In this document: in pieces, positions 1 to 8,226 of the stretch
How positions within the stretch are numbered: position 1 is the first letter of the stretch
Layout: every line of letters starts with the position of its first letter
NCBI GenBank assembly: GCA_028876065.1
Contig: JAGWTI010000001.1
Span: forward strand, 1 to 64,000
Reading direction: 5' to 3'
From: Nitrospirota bacterium
GTDB taxonomy: Bacteria > Nitrospirota > Nitrospiria > Nitrospirales > Nitrospiraceae
Length of the DNA stretch: 64,000 nucleotides
Position numbers and translations under genes: made by a program
The notes under the pieces: model-generated
What the model saw: the letters and a program-made list of their open reading frames with translations, nothing else
What the model was told of the DNA's origin: nothing
Database searches by the model: none

Positions 1-230
1 GGAAGAACCTCTATGCGGAAACCTCCAGCTCGGGTCAACCGCTCAAAGCAGCGCCGGACAGTGCCGGGCTCGGGAAAGTCGCCCCCAACTCATTGGAATT
101 GTCCAATGTGGACTTGGGCCAAGAGTTTATCAACATGATCAGCGCGGAACGTGGGTTTCAGGCGAACGCCCGTTTGATTACGACGGCCGACGGTATTCTC
201 CAGGAACTCGTCAACATTAAGCGTGGTTAA
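1..230 (+). CDS. flgE: Flagellar hook protein FlgE, C-terminal end only (partial)
   Basis: Reading frame open from base 3 to the TAA at 228-230; the 5' part lies outside the window. The last 75 residues carry the conserved C-terminal motif of hook/rod proteins (ELSNVDLGQEFINMISAERG, then FQANARLITTADGILQELVNIKR), which forms the coiled-coil D0 domain of the FlgE/FlgG/FlgF family. The ending QELVNIKRG and the position just before fliL favour FlgE (hook) over a rod protein. It is followed at once by a strong hairpin at 241-270. Confidence 0.85.
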   Translation, partial: KNLYAETSSSGQPLKAAPDSAGLGKVAPNSLELSNVDLGQEFINMISAERGFQANARLITTADGILQELVNIKRG

Positions 231-240
231 GGCCTTGGAC

Positions 241-270
241 GGAAGAGGCGCAGGGTGTTGCGCCTCTTCC
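241..270 (+). terminator. Strong hairpin after flgE, probable terminator
   Basis: A perfect 12-bp stem (GGAAGAGGCGCA pairing with TGCGCCTCTTCC) with a 6-nt loop starts 10 nt after the flgE stop. No clear U-tract follows, so it could also act as an mRNA 3' stabiliser. It separates flgE from the fliL operon, which has its own promoter at 453-468. Confidence 0.65.
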
Positions 271-452
271 GCCTTGCTTGGGGAGCCCTCCCTAGATGGT
301 TGGGTTTTTAGGTAGCCATTCAACTGACGTTGTCAAAAGACTGGCTTGGACTGTTTGTGCCCTTGAGCTTTTCATCCGACTCTTGCCTGACTAAACCCGC
401 AAAAATCCTACGCTGACCAGCTCTAATCGGCTACGTTTTCACGGGCAGGACG

Positions 453-468
453 TGGCATATCCATTGCA
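453..468 (+). promoter_or_regulatory. Sigma-54 (RpoN) promoter of the fliL operon
   Basis: TGGCATATCCATTGCA matches the -24/-12 consensus TGGCAYRNNNNTTGCW, with the GG and GC dinucleotides exactly 10 nt apart. It lies 45 nt upstream of the fliL ATG in a non-coding gap. RpoN with a flagellar enhancer-binding protein commonly drives middle flagellar genes. Confidence 0.75.
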
Positions 469-513
469 CAGTCCACGACCACGGAATCCACTTGTCAACG
501 AAGAGGTGTAGGG

Positions 514-1098
514 ATGGCTGAATCAACGACAGAAGGTAAAGACGAGAAGAAAGAGGGGAAACCAGTCGCAGCGGTATCGAACGGGCTGTCCATGAAGATG
601 GTGATCATCATCGGCCTGGGCACCTTGTTACTCGGCCTTGGAGGGGCCTTTGCGGTCCTCAAACTCGGCGGGCAGAACCAGGCCCCGGCCGTGGCCGAGG
701 CTCATGGCGGAGGCCAGGCCAGCGGCCAAACCAGCGGACACGGAGGGGAAACCGGACACGGTGGCGAAGCCCCCAAAGCGGCGGGGGAGAAGGGTGCGCC
801 GGTTTCGATCTTCGACCTAGACCCGTTCATTGTGAATCTGGCCGATGCGGATGTCCGTTATCTGAAATTGACCGTGAAGCTGGATCTGGATCGGTCGGAA
901 ACCAGGGACGAGATCGCGGCGCGGCTGCCGCAAGTGCGGGATGCCATCCTGATCCTGCTTACGAGCAAGGACGCCGCCAGCATCCGCAGCACGCAGGGGA
1001 AATTCCAGCTCCGCGACGAGATCGTCAATCGCGTCAACAGCACGTTGCCGAAGAACGGCGTGCGGACCGCCTATTTCACCGAGTTCGTCGTCCAGTAA
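514..1098 (+). CDS. fliL: Flagellar basal-body-associated protein FliL
   Basis: 194 residues: a charged cytoplasmic start, one membrane helix at about residues 29-49, a Gly/His-rich linker (about 63-92), then a periplasmic FliL domain (from FDLDPFIVNLAD to the end TAYFTEFVVQ). FliL sits around the stator and the MS ring and helps torque generation and stator stability. The GTAGGG ribosome site lies just before the ATG. It is the first gene of the fliL-M-N-O-P operon behind a sigma-54 site. The Gly/His-rich linker is the only unusual feature. Family assignment is secure. Confidence 0.92.
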   Translation: MAESTTEGKDEKKEGKPVAAVSNGLSMKMVIIIGLGTLLLGLGGAFAVLKLGGQNQAPAVAEAHGGGQASGQTSGHGGETGHGGEAPKAAGEKGAPVSIFDLDPFIVNLADADVRYLKLTVKLDLDRSETRDEIAARLPQVRDAILILLTSKDAASIRSTQGKFQLRDEIVNRVNSTLPKNGVRTAYFTEFVVQ

Positions 1099-1120
1099 GA
1101 CGAAAGAGCGGTCAGTCAAC

Positions 1121-1179
1121 GGTGCTCAGTGCTCAGTTTCCTGAACCAACAACTGCAAACTGATAACTGAAACCGAACC
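1121..1179. repeat. Word-repeat imperfect palindrome between fliL and fliM
   Basis: Arm TCAGTGCTCAGTTT (1126-1139) is inverted-repeated as AAACTGATAACTGA (1157-1170), 12 of 14 positions pairing. Each arm is itself a short tandem of TCAGT/ACTGA words. A close relative lies at 2578-2620. The palindrome ends 10 nt before the fliM start, so it occupies the fliM ribosome-binding region. Confidence 0.6.
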
Positions 1180-2151
1180 ATGGAAAAAATTCTCAGCCAG
1201 GACGAAGTCGATGCGTTGCTCAACGGGGTGGTGTCCGGGGACGTTGACACGACGCCCAAAGAGGAGGCGCCGGCCGGCGGGACCCAGAGTTACGATCTGC
1301 TGAACCAGGAACGGATCATCCGGGGCCGGATGCCCACTCTGGACATGATCAACGACCGGTTCATCCGGCTGGCAGCTCTTTCCTGGGCGAATACGCTCCG
1401 CAAGGCGATCGATTTCACCATTGAATCCACGCAAATCGTTAAGTTCGGGGAGGTCGTCAAGAAGTTTCCGATGCCGTCCTCGCTGAACATCTTCCATGTG
1501 GACGGGCTCCGGGGCCATGGGTTGCTGGTGATGGACTCAATGCTGGTGTATTTGCTCGTGGACCATTTCTTCGGGGGCAACGAGCAGACGCATGTGAAGC
1601 CGGAGGGGCGGGATTTTACGCTGATCCAGCAACGGATCATCAAGACGATTGTCGGCCTGGCGTTTGCGGATCTTCAGAAGGCCTGGGAGCCCGTCCATCC
1701 GTTCAAGATCCAGCACGTCCGCTCGGAGAGCAACCCGCAGTTTGCGATGGTGGTCGCGGCGTCGGAAATCGTGGTCGTCATCAAACTGCAGGTGCAGATC
1801 GAAGAGAGCATGCGCGCCTTGTTCCTGGTCTATCCCTACTCGATGATCGAGCCGATCAAGGAAAAACTCTACTCCGGGTTTATTTCCGAGCACCTCGCGA
1901 ACGACTCGCCCTGGATGAATCGGTTCACAGAGCAGTTGAAGGACTGCCAAGTGCAGGCGACGGTTCGACTAGGGACGGCCCGCGTGCGGGTGCGGGATGT
2001 TCTGAACTTTAACCCGGGCGACGTGCTGATGTTGGAGCAGAGCCCGGGCGATCCGATCCAGTGTTACATCGAGGGCTTGCTCAAGCTCGAAGGCGGGGTG
2101 GTGGTGCTGAAAGGCAACCAGGCGTTCCGGGTGAGTCGGGTTCTGGCGTGA
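1180..2151 (+). CDS. fliM: Flagellar motor switch protein FliM
   Basis: 323 residues, full length. The start MEKILSQDEVDALLNGV (residues 1-17) is the classic CheY-P-binding helix of FliM. The CheC-like middle domain follows, and the SpoA/FliN-like domain ends the protein (from about residue 245, with TVRLGTARVRVRDVLNFNPGD). FliM is the C-ring protein that flips rotation sense when CheY-P binds and joins FliG to FliN. fliN follows after a 55-nt gap. Confidence 0.96.
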   Translation: MEKILSQDEVDALLNGVVSGDVDTTPKEEAPAGGTQSYDLLNQERIIRGRMPTLDMINDRFIRLAALSWANTLRKAIDFTIESTQIVKFGEVVKKFPMPSSLNIFHVDGLRGHGLLVMDSMLVYLLVDHFFGGNEQTHVKPEGRDFTLIQQRIIKTIVGLAFADLQKAWEPVHPFKIQHVRSESNPQFAMVVAASEIVVVIKLQVQIEESMRALFLVYPYSMIEPIKEKLYSGFISEHLANDSPWMNRFTEQLKDCQVQATVRLGTARVRVRDVLNFNPGDVLMLEQSPGDPIQCYIEGLLKLEGGVVVLKGNQAFRVSRVLA

Positions 2152-2206
2152 CCAACGAGGCGAAGGGCCCCGTGCGTCCCGCGTTCGTAGCGTAGGAGGA
2201 ACGGCA

Positions 2207-2545
2207 ATGGGAAATCAGGAAGTCGTTCAACAGGGAGCCGCGCCAGGCTTGGCGCCCGCGGAATCGAAAGGCGGCACCGCCCCGGCCAACGGCATTGACT
2301 TCATTCTTGACATTCCGATGCAGGTCTCGGTTCAGCTTGGGGGCACCAGGATGTTGATCCGCGAATTGCTGCAACTGGGTCAGGGGTCGGTCATCGAGCT
2401 GGACAAGCTGGCGGGCGAGCCGATGGAGGTGCTCGTCAACAACAAGCTGGTGGCGAGAGGAGAGGTCGTGGTGGTGAACGAAAAATTCGGGATCCGTCTG
2501 ACCGACGTCGTGAGCGCCACGGAGCGGATTCAGCAGTTGGCGTGA
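2207..2545 (+). CDS. fliN: Flagellar motor switch protein FliN
   Basis: 112 residues. A short variable N-terminus (1-30) is followed by a single SpoA domain (about 33-110; IPMQVSVQLGGTRMLIRELL and the closing FGIRLTDVVSATERIQQLA). FliN forms the base of the C-ring and docks the FliH-FliI export complex. A clear Shine-Dalgarno (GTAGGAGGAA) precedes the ATG. Confidence 0.95.
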   Translation: MGNQEVVQQGAAPGLAPAESKGGTAPANGIDFILDIPMQVSVQLGGTRMLIRELLQLGQGSVIELDKLAGEPMEVLVNNKLVARGEVVVVNEKFGIRLTDVVSATERIQQLA

Positions 2546-2577
2546 AATGAGTGCATGGAAACGGAGTTCTCGGTAAG

Positions 2578-2620
2578 CAGTTATCAGTGCTCAGTTCCGA
2601 AAGCTGAATACTGAAAACTG
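2578..2620. repeat. Word-repeat imperfect palindrome between fliN and fliO
   Basis: CAGTTATCAGTGCTCAG (2578-2594) pairs with CTGAATACTGAAAACTG (2604-2620) at 14 of 17 positions around a 9-nt loop. Its words match the fliL-fliM element at 1121-1179, in the same orientation. It lies in the 100-nt gap before fliO. Confidence 0.65.
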
Positions 2621-2648
2621 AGAATCGACGACTCTTGGCGAGGGAAGC

Positions 2649-2975
2649 GTGGATTTCTGGGAGAGTCTCGTCCGGATGGTGTCGGCCCTGGCCGCGGTGT
2701 TGGGGTTGATGATGGTGCTGGCACTGGCGGCTCGCCGCTGGCTGGGCGGGCGCGTTCTCGTCGGCGCCGACACGCCGCTGGTACAGGTGCTGGGCACCGG
2801 GTACCTGGGGCCCAAGAAAAGCGTGGCCTTGGTGTCCGTGGCCGGCGAACTGCTGATCGTCGGCTCCACGGCGGACGGGTTGGTGCCGCTGGGGCGGGTC
2901 AACGACCCGGAGCAGGTGCGACAGGTGCTGGCCAAGCGGGACGCCGGAACGGCGCTCCCTGAGGTGTCCCGGTGA
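2649..2975 (+). CDS. fliO: Flagellar biosynthesis protein FliO
   Basis: 108 residues from a GTG start. One N-terminal membrane helix (about 10-30) is followed by the small FliO/FliZ cytoplasmic domain ([20 protein letters not shown], about 42-61). FliO helps assemble the FliP ring of the export gate. The stop overlaps the fliP start by 4 nt (GTGA), so the two are translationally coupled. Position between fliN and fliP supports the call for this poorly conserved family. Confidence 0.85.
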   Translation: MDFWESLVRMVSALAAVLGLMMVLALAARRWLGGRVLVGADTPLVQVLGTGYLGPKKSVALVSVAGELLIVGSTADGLVPLGRVNDPEQVRQVLAKRDAGTALPEVSR

Positions 2976-3739
2976 GAGAGCGGGGGCGGCGGGCGCTGTG
3001 GGTGCGCTGGACGGTGGCGCTGGGCCTGGCGGCGCTGTTGGTGCTCGCCTGGGCCGTCGAGCTTCGGGCCGAAGGACCGTCCATTACCATCGACCTTGGC
3101 GGCACCAAAGGCCAGACGTCGGTGGTGATGCAGATTCTGGGTTTGCTGACGGTCCTCTCCCTGGCTCCGGCCCTCTTCATCATGGTGACCTCCTTCACCC
3201 GCATTGTCATCGTGCTGTCGTTCCTGCGCCAGGCGTTGGGGACCCAGCAAGTGCCGCCCAATCAGGTCCTGATCAGTCTGGCGCTGTTTTTGACGTTCTT
3301 CGTGATGACGCCGGTCTGGCAGTCCGTCTATGGGGACGCGCTCAAGCCCCTGTTCGCCGAGCAGATCTCGCAGGAAGAAGCGCTGACGCGAGGGTTGGTC
3401 CCGATCCGAGCCTTTATGCTCAAGCAGGTGCGGGACAAGGACCTGGAGCTGTTCATCGACTTGGCCAAGCTGCCGAAGCCCAAGTCGGTCGAGGAGGTGC
3501 CGACGCACGTCATCATCCCGTCGTTCATCCTCAGCGAGCTGCGCATCGCCTTTCAGATCGGGTTTCTGGTCTACATTCCGTTTCTGATCGTCGACATGGT
3601 GGTGGCGAGCGTGTTGATGTCGATGGGGATGATGCTGCTCCCGCCCGTCATGATCTCGCTCCCCTTCAAGCTGATTCTCTTCGTCCTGGCGGACGGGTGG
3701 TACTTGGTGGTGGGGTCCATGGTAAAGAGTTTCCATTGA
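2972..3739 (+). CDS. fliP: Flagellar type III export gate protein FliP
   Basis: 255 residues from a GTG start overlapping fliO. It has a cleavable signal or first membrane helix (about 9-29), then the highly conserved FliP core: [59 protein letters not shown] and the C-terminal membrane pair ending near [18 protein letters not shown]. FliP pentamers with FliQ and FliR form the export channel. A 225-nt gap separates it from fliQ, unusual for genes normally abutting. Confidence 0.96.
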   Translation: MRERGRRALWVRWTVALGLAALLVLAWAVELRAEGPSITIDLGGTKGQTSVVMQILGLLTVLSLAPALFIMVTSFTRIVIVLSFLRQALGTQQVPPNQVLISLALFLTFFVMTPVWQSVYGDALKPLFAEQISQEEALTRGLVPIRAFMLKQVRDKDLELFIDLAKLPKPKSVEEVPTHVIIPSFILSELRIAFQIGFLVYIPFLIVDMVVASVLMSMGMMLLPPVMISLPFKLILFVLADGWYLVVGSMVKSFH

Positions 3740-3875
3740 TGAGGCTGTTGAAAATAGCTTCCAGCGTCGTTCTCGCTTCACTCAACGCTCGACGTACCGT
3801 CAAAGAGTGCGCCTCGGCGACCCGCTCGCTGCGGCCTGGCGGGAAGACCATTTTGAGCATCCTCGACGGGAGCGT

Positions 3876-3948
3876 ATGGCGAATAGCGAATGGTCGATGG
3901 CAAAAAGAAAGACCTTTTCGCTTCCGGCGATACGCCATCAGCCATTAA
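3876..3948. repeat. Word-repeat palindrome inside the fliP-fliQ gap
   Basis: AATGGTCGATGGC (3889-3901) is inverted as GCCATCAGCCATT (3934-3946), 11 of 13 pairing, with neighbouring words of the same kind (TATGGCGAATAGCGAATGG at 3875-3893). It splits two genes that normally abut. The rest of the gap (3740-3870) shows no gene. Related words recur at 15291-15356. Confidence 0.6.
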
Positions 3949-3964
3949 CTCTTAAGGAGAAGCG

Positions 3965-4234
3965 ATGAATCCGGATATCGTCGTGGAACTCGGGCGGCGG
4001 GCGATCGAAACGACGCTCCTGGTCTCGGCCCCGATGCTGGGCTTGAGCCTGGCAGTCGGGTTGCTGGTGAGCGTGTTTCAGGCCATGACTCAGATCAACG
4101 AGGCGACATTGACGTTTGCGCCGAAAATTCTGGCGGTGTTCGTGGTAGCGCTGCTGTTTTTTCCCTGGATGCTGGATGTCTTGGTCAGCTTCATGACCGG
4201 TATTTTGACGAGCATTCCGGATTACGCGTACTGA
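3965..4234 (+). CDS. fliQ: Flagellar export gate protein FliQ
   Basis: 89 residues with two membrane helices (about 15-40 and 52-75) and the family motif QAMTQINEATLTFAPKI. FliQ packs around FliP/FliR in the export gate. A good Shine-Dalgarno (AAGGAGAA) precedes the ATG. fliR starts within a few bases of its stop. Confidence 0.95.
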   Translation: MNPDIVVELGRRAIETTLLVSAPMLGLSLAVGLLVSVFQAMTQINEATLTFAPKILAVFVVALLFFPWMLDVLVSFMTGILTSIPDYAY

Positions 4235-4235
4235 C

Positions 4236-5021
4236 TTGATGACTCAGACCCTCCACATCGTCTTGCCTCAGTTCCAATACCTGCTCGTTATCCTGGTGCG
4301 GATCGGAGGCATTATGGCGGCGATGCCGATCGTGGGGAACCGGTCGGTTCCACCTACGGTCAGAGTCGGGCTGGCGCTAGGGCTGAGCGGGGCGTTGTTG
4401 CCGGTCGTCACGGTGCCGGCCTTGCCCGAAGAGCCTCTCCATCTGGTGCTGGGCTTGGCCGCGGAGTTTCTGGTCGGGGCGGTCATCGGCATCGCGTTGC
4501 AGTCACTCTTTGCCGGGATCGGGTTGGCGGGAGAGCTGATGAGCACCCAGATGGGGTTCGGGGCGGTGCAGTTGTTGGATCCGACGACGTCGCATCAAGA
4601 GTCCCTTGTCGCCAACTTGTACACGATATTTGCGTCGCTGATTTTTTTGTCGATGGACGCGCATCTGATGGTGGTGCAGGCGGTGGCGACCAGCTTCGAT
4701 CTGGTGGCGCCGTTCGGCACGGGGCTGTCCGCAAACTTGATGGATGACATCGTCCGCCTTTCGCAAGGGTTGTTCCTAATCGCGCTGAAGATGGCGGCAC
4801 CCGTCATGGTGACCATTCTGCTGGTGAATTTGGGCATGGCGGTCATGGGTCGGTCGGTCTCGCAAATGAACGTCTTTCTGCTGAGCCAACCCCTGACGAT
4901 CACAGCCGGGCTTTTAACCATGGGGTTTGCCCTTCCATACACATTCAGCCTTTATGAGTCCGAATTCATCCACCTGGAAGAATTGCTCCACGATCTGATG
5001 AGGATGATGGGACATGGCTGA
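4236..5021 (+). CDS. fliR: Flagellar export gate protein FliR
   Basis: 261 residues, hydrophobic throughout with about six membrane segments. The start is either the TTG at 4236 or the ATG one codon later (4239); the ATG is more likely. FliR is the single-copy subunit of the FliP5Q4R1 gate. Its 3' end overlaps flhB by 8 nt, giving translational coupling. Confidence 0.94.
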   Translation: MMTQTLHIVLPQFQYLLVILVRIGGIMAAMPIVGNRSVPPTVRVGLALGLSGALLPVVTVPALPEEPLHLVLGLAAEFLVGAVIGIALQSLFAGIGLAGELMSTQMGFGAVQLLDPTTSHQESLVANLYTIFASLIFLSMDAHLMVVQAVATSFDLVAPFGTGLSANLMDDIVRLSQGLFLIALKMAAPVMVTILLVNLGMAVMGRSVSQMNVFLLSQPLTITAGLLTMGFALPYTFSLYESEFIHLEELLHDLMRMMGHG

Positions 5022-6093
5022 GCAGGACGCGAGTCGGAGCGAACAAGCGACGGAGCGGCGCAAAGAAGAGAGCCGCAAAAAGGGCCAGATCGCGATCAGT
5101 CGAGAGGTCCCAATGACCATCACTTTGCTGGGGGCGCTCGCGGTGTTGTACTGGCTGATCGGGCCGGCTCTCGCAAGCCTGACCCGGTTGATGCGGGAAT
5201 GGCTCGCCATAGCGATGGATCCGGGCCTGCACGGTCGGTTGACTCAGGCGACGGTCCAGGCCCTGGTCGTCAAAATCGGCATCGATACCCTGGGTTTAGT
5301 GCTCCCGCTTTTGGGAGCGGTGACGGTCCTGGGCGTCTCCTCCTACGTGATGCAAACCGGGTTTCTCTGGAAACCCGACGGGCTGCACATGGACCTGGGC
5401 CGCTTGAACCCGATGGCGGGTTTCGGACGGTTGTTCTCTCTGCGATCCGTCGTCGAGTTGATCAAGGCTATCTTGAAAGTGACCGTCATCGCCTGGGTCG
5501 GCGTGATGGCGAATCGTCACGAAATTGGCGGCCTCCCGCAGCTTGTCCAGTACGACTTGGACGGTGTGTTGAGTATGGCTGGTGGCCTTGCGTTCAAGAT
5601 GACGCTGTGGATTGGGCTGACCATCGCGACCATTGCGATTGCCGACTATGCATATCAGCGGTTTGAGTGGGAACGGAGCCTTCGCATGACCAAGGAGGAG
5701 ATCAAGCAGGAGCAGCGTGAAACGGAAGGCGATCCGTTGCTGAAGTCGCGGGTACGCAGCTTGCAACGGCAGATGGCTAGGAACCGGATGATGGCGGCGG
5801 TTCCGAAGGCGGATGTGGTGATTACGAATCCGACACACTTGGCGGTCGCCTTACGCTACGACTTCCAGAGCATGGCGGCCCCTATCGTCGTCGCCAAGGG
5901 GGCCGGTTTCATCGCCGAGCAGATCAAGAAGGTGGCGGCCGCGCACGGGGTGAAGGTGGTCGAAAACAAGTTCGTGGCGCGTACCCTGTTCAAGATGGTC
6001 GACATCGGCGGGGTCGTGCCGTCGGATCTGTACCGGGCCGTGGCGGAGATTTTGGCCTTGGTGTATCGCGCCCGCGGGAAACGGTCGTTGTGA
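5014..6093 (+). CDS. flhB: Flagellar export switch protein FlhB
   Basis: 359 residues. An N-terminal basic segment rich in E/K/R (SEQATERRKEESRKKGQI) is followed by four membrane helices and a cytoplasmic domain with the autocleavage motif NPTH at about residue 272, in VVITNPTHLAVALRY. FlhB switches the export apparatus from hook to filament substrates after cleavage between N and P. All key residues are intact, and its length is normal. Confidence 0.97.
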   Translation: MAEQDASRSEQATERRKEESRKKGQIAISREVPMTITLLGALAVLYWLIGPALASLTRLMREWLAIAMDPGLHGRLTQATVQALVVKIGIDTLGLVLPLLGAVTVLGVSSYVMQTGFLWKPDGLHMDLGRLNPMAGFGRLFSLRSVVELIKAILKVTVIAWVGVMANRHEIGGLPQLVQYDLDGVLSMAGGLAFKMTLWIGLTIATIAIADYAYQRFEWERSLRMTKEEIKQEQRETEGDPLLKSRVRSLQRQMARNRMMAAVPKADVVITNPTHLAVALRYDFQSMAAPIVVAKGAGFIAEQIKKVAAAHGVKVVENKFVARTLFKMVDIGGVVPSDLYRAVAEILALVYRARGKRSL

Positions 6094-6116
6094 GCGGGAC
6101 GAGGAGATAGCCGACT

Positions 6117-8213
6117 ATGAGCGCGCAACAACAGACCATGGGCGGCATCAACGTCGGGAAATATCCCGACATCGTGATGTCCGTGTCGGTGGTGGGCATC
6201 CTGATGATCATGTTGCTGCCCCTGCCCCGGTTCGCGTTGGACCTGCTGCTCTCCTTCAACATCACCTTGGCGATCATCGTGCTGCTGGTCGGGATGCAAG
6301 TGCGCAAGCCGCTGGAATTTTCCGTGTTCCCGTCCGTGTTGCTGATGGTGACGCTGCTGCGGCTGTCGCTGAACATCGCCTCGACCCGCCTGATCCTGCT
6401 CCATGGGAACGAAGGGGCGGCGGCCGCCGGCGAGGTAATTCGGGCCTTCGGGAATTTCGTCGTGGGCGGCAACTACACGGTCGGACTGGTCGTCTTCACG
6501 ATTCTCGTGATCATCAATTTCGTCGTCGTGACGAAGGGCGCCGGTCGCATTGCCGAGGTGGCCGCCCGCTTCACCCTCGACGCGATGCCGGGCAAACAGA
6601 TGAGCATCGACGCCGATTTGAACGCCGGGCTGATCAACGAGGCGGAAGCGCGCCGCCGTCGGAAAGAGATCGCGGAAGAAGCCGACTTCTACGGAGCCAT
6701 GGACGGGGCCAGCAAGTTCGTCCGGGGCGACGCCATCGCGGCGGTGGTCATCATTCTGGTGAACATCGTCGGCGGGTTGACGATCGGGGTGTTGCAGCAA
6801 GGGATGAACGTGGCGGCGGCGGCACAAGTCTACACGCTCCTCACGGTCGGCGAAGGTTTGGTGGCCCAGGTGCCGGCGTTGATCATCTCCACGGCCGCCG
6901 GTATGATCGTCACCCGGGCCGCCTCCGAATCGGATCTGGGTCAGGATATTGCGAACCAGATCCTCATCTCTCCCAAGGTTTTCGCCACGGCGTCGGTGAT
7001 TCTCATCGGCATGGGCCTGGTGCCGGGTTTGCCGCACCTGGCGTTCATCGCGCTGGGGGGATTGGTCGGGTGGCTGGCGTACGAATTGACCAAGCAACGG
7101 CGTGAGCAGGCCACCGTAGTAGCCGCGACCGCCGCGACGGTTCCGGCCAAACCGATGGAGGCCGTGCCGCAGGTGGTCCCGCTGGACCTGATGGAAGTCC
7201 AGATCGGGTACGGCCTGATCGGCATGGTGGATGGGGAGCAGGGTGGGGCGTTGCTGGAGCGCATCAAGGGGCTCCGTCGCCAGACGGCGTCGGATATGGG
7301 GTTTTTGGTTCCCCCCATTCACATCCGGGATAATTTGCAATTGCGTCCGAACGAGTATGCGATTCTGTTGAAAGGGGTCGAACTCGTGCGCGGCGAGGTT
7401 TTGCCGGGACATGTGCTGGCGATCGACCCGGGGACCGCCCAACGAGGTGCGGTTCAAGGAATTCCCACAAAGGAGCCGGCGTTCGGGCTACCGGCTCTGT
7501 GGGTAGCGGAACCGGCCCGCGAACAAGCGCAGATGGCCGGCTACACGGTGGTGGATGCCAGCTCGGCCATCGCTACACATCTGTCGGAAATTATCAAGCA
7601 ACATGCGCACGAACTGATCGGCCGCCAGGAAGTGCAGGCCTTGTTGGACGAAATCACGAAGACCCATCCGAAACTTGTCGAAGAACTCATTCCCAGTCTG
7701 CTGCCGCTCGGCACCCTCGTGCGCGTTTTGGCGAACCTGCTGCGTGAACGGGTGCCGATCCGCGATTTACGCACGATTCTGGAGGTTGTGGCGGATCATG
7801 CGGGAACCACGAAAGACCCGGACAGCCTGACCGAAGCCGCGCGGCAGGCTCTGGGCCGCACGATCACGAGACAATATTTGACTCAGGAAGGAGCCTTGCC
7901 GGTGATCGGCTTGGACCCGCGCTTGGACCGCAAGCTGGCGGAGCAGGTTGTGGCCGCGGCGCAAACCGGGCAGTGGGGCATGGATCCAAGCATCTCCCAA
8001 AAACTGCTGACCTTGCTCAAGCAGGCGGCGGAACGGGTGTTGGCCAAGGGACAGCAGCCGGTCATCCTCTGTTCCCCGACGTTGCGCCGGCACTTGCGGC
8101 GGTTGACCGAGCGGGTCTTGCCGTCGGTGCCGATCCTGGCGCTGAACGAGATCGAGGGCGCGACGAGGGTGCAGGCGTTGGAGACGGTCCGGGCCGGCGA
8201 AGAATCCGCGTGA
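6117..8213 (+). CDS. flhA: Flagellar export gate protein FlhA
   Basis: 698 residues. About eight membrane helices lie in the first 330 residues, including the FHIPEP-family signature region (VFPSVLLMVTLLRLSLNIAS, and the loop around RFTLDAMPGKQMSIDADLNA). A large cytoplasmic domain follows (about 355-698) that forms the nonameric docking ring for chaperone-substrate complexes. Length and motifs are normal. It lies between flhB and flhF. Confidence 0.97.
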   Translation: MSAQQQTMGGINVGKYPDIVMSVSVVGILMIMLLPLPRFALDLLLSFNITLAIIVLLVGMQVRKPLEFSVFPSVLLMVTLLRLSLNIASTRLILLHGNEGAAAAGEVIRAFGNFVVGGNYTVGLVVFTILVIINFVVVTKGAGRIAEVAARFTLDAMPGKQMSIDADLNAGLINEAEARRRRKEIAEEADFYGAMDGASKFVRGDAIAAVVIILVNIVGGLTIGVLQQGMNVAAAAQVYTLLTVGEGLVAQVPALIISTAAGMIVTRAASESDLGQDIANQILISPKVFATASVILIGMGLVPGLPHLAFIALGGLVGWLAYELTKQRREQATVVAATAATVPAKPMEAVPQVVPLDLMEVQIGYGLIGMVDGEQGGALLERIKGLRRQTASDMGFLVPPIHIRDNLQLRPNEYAILLKGVELVRGEVLPGHVLAIDPGTAQRGAVQGIPTKEPAFGLPALWVAEPAREQAQMAGYTVVDASSAIATHLSEIIKQHAHELIGRQEVQALLDEITKTHPKLVEELIPSLLPLGTLVRVLANLLRERVPIRDLRTILEVVADHAGTTKDPDSLTEAARQALGRTITRQYLTQEGALPVIGLDPRLDRKLAEQVVAAAQTGQWGMDPSISQKLLTLLKQAAERVLAKGQQPVILCSPTLRRHLRRLTERVLPSVPILALNEIEGATRVQALETVRAGEESA

Positions 8214-8226
8214 GGGAGGACGCAGC

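Noticed and set aside
5856-7457. 533-residue open frame on the minus strand opposite flhB/flhA
   Set aside because: It is antisense to two well conserved export genes, His/Arg/Gln-rich, and has no family features; a shadow of GC-rich codon bias.
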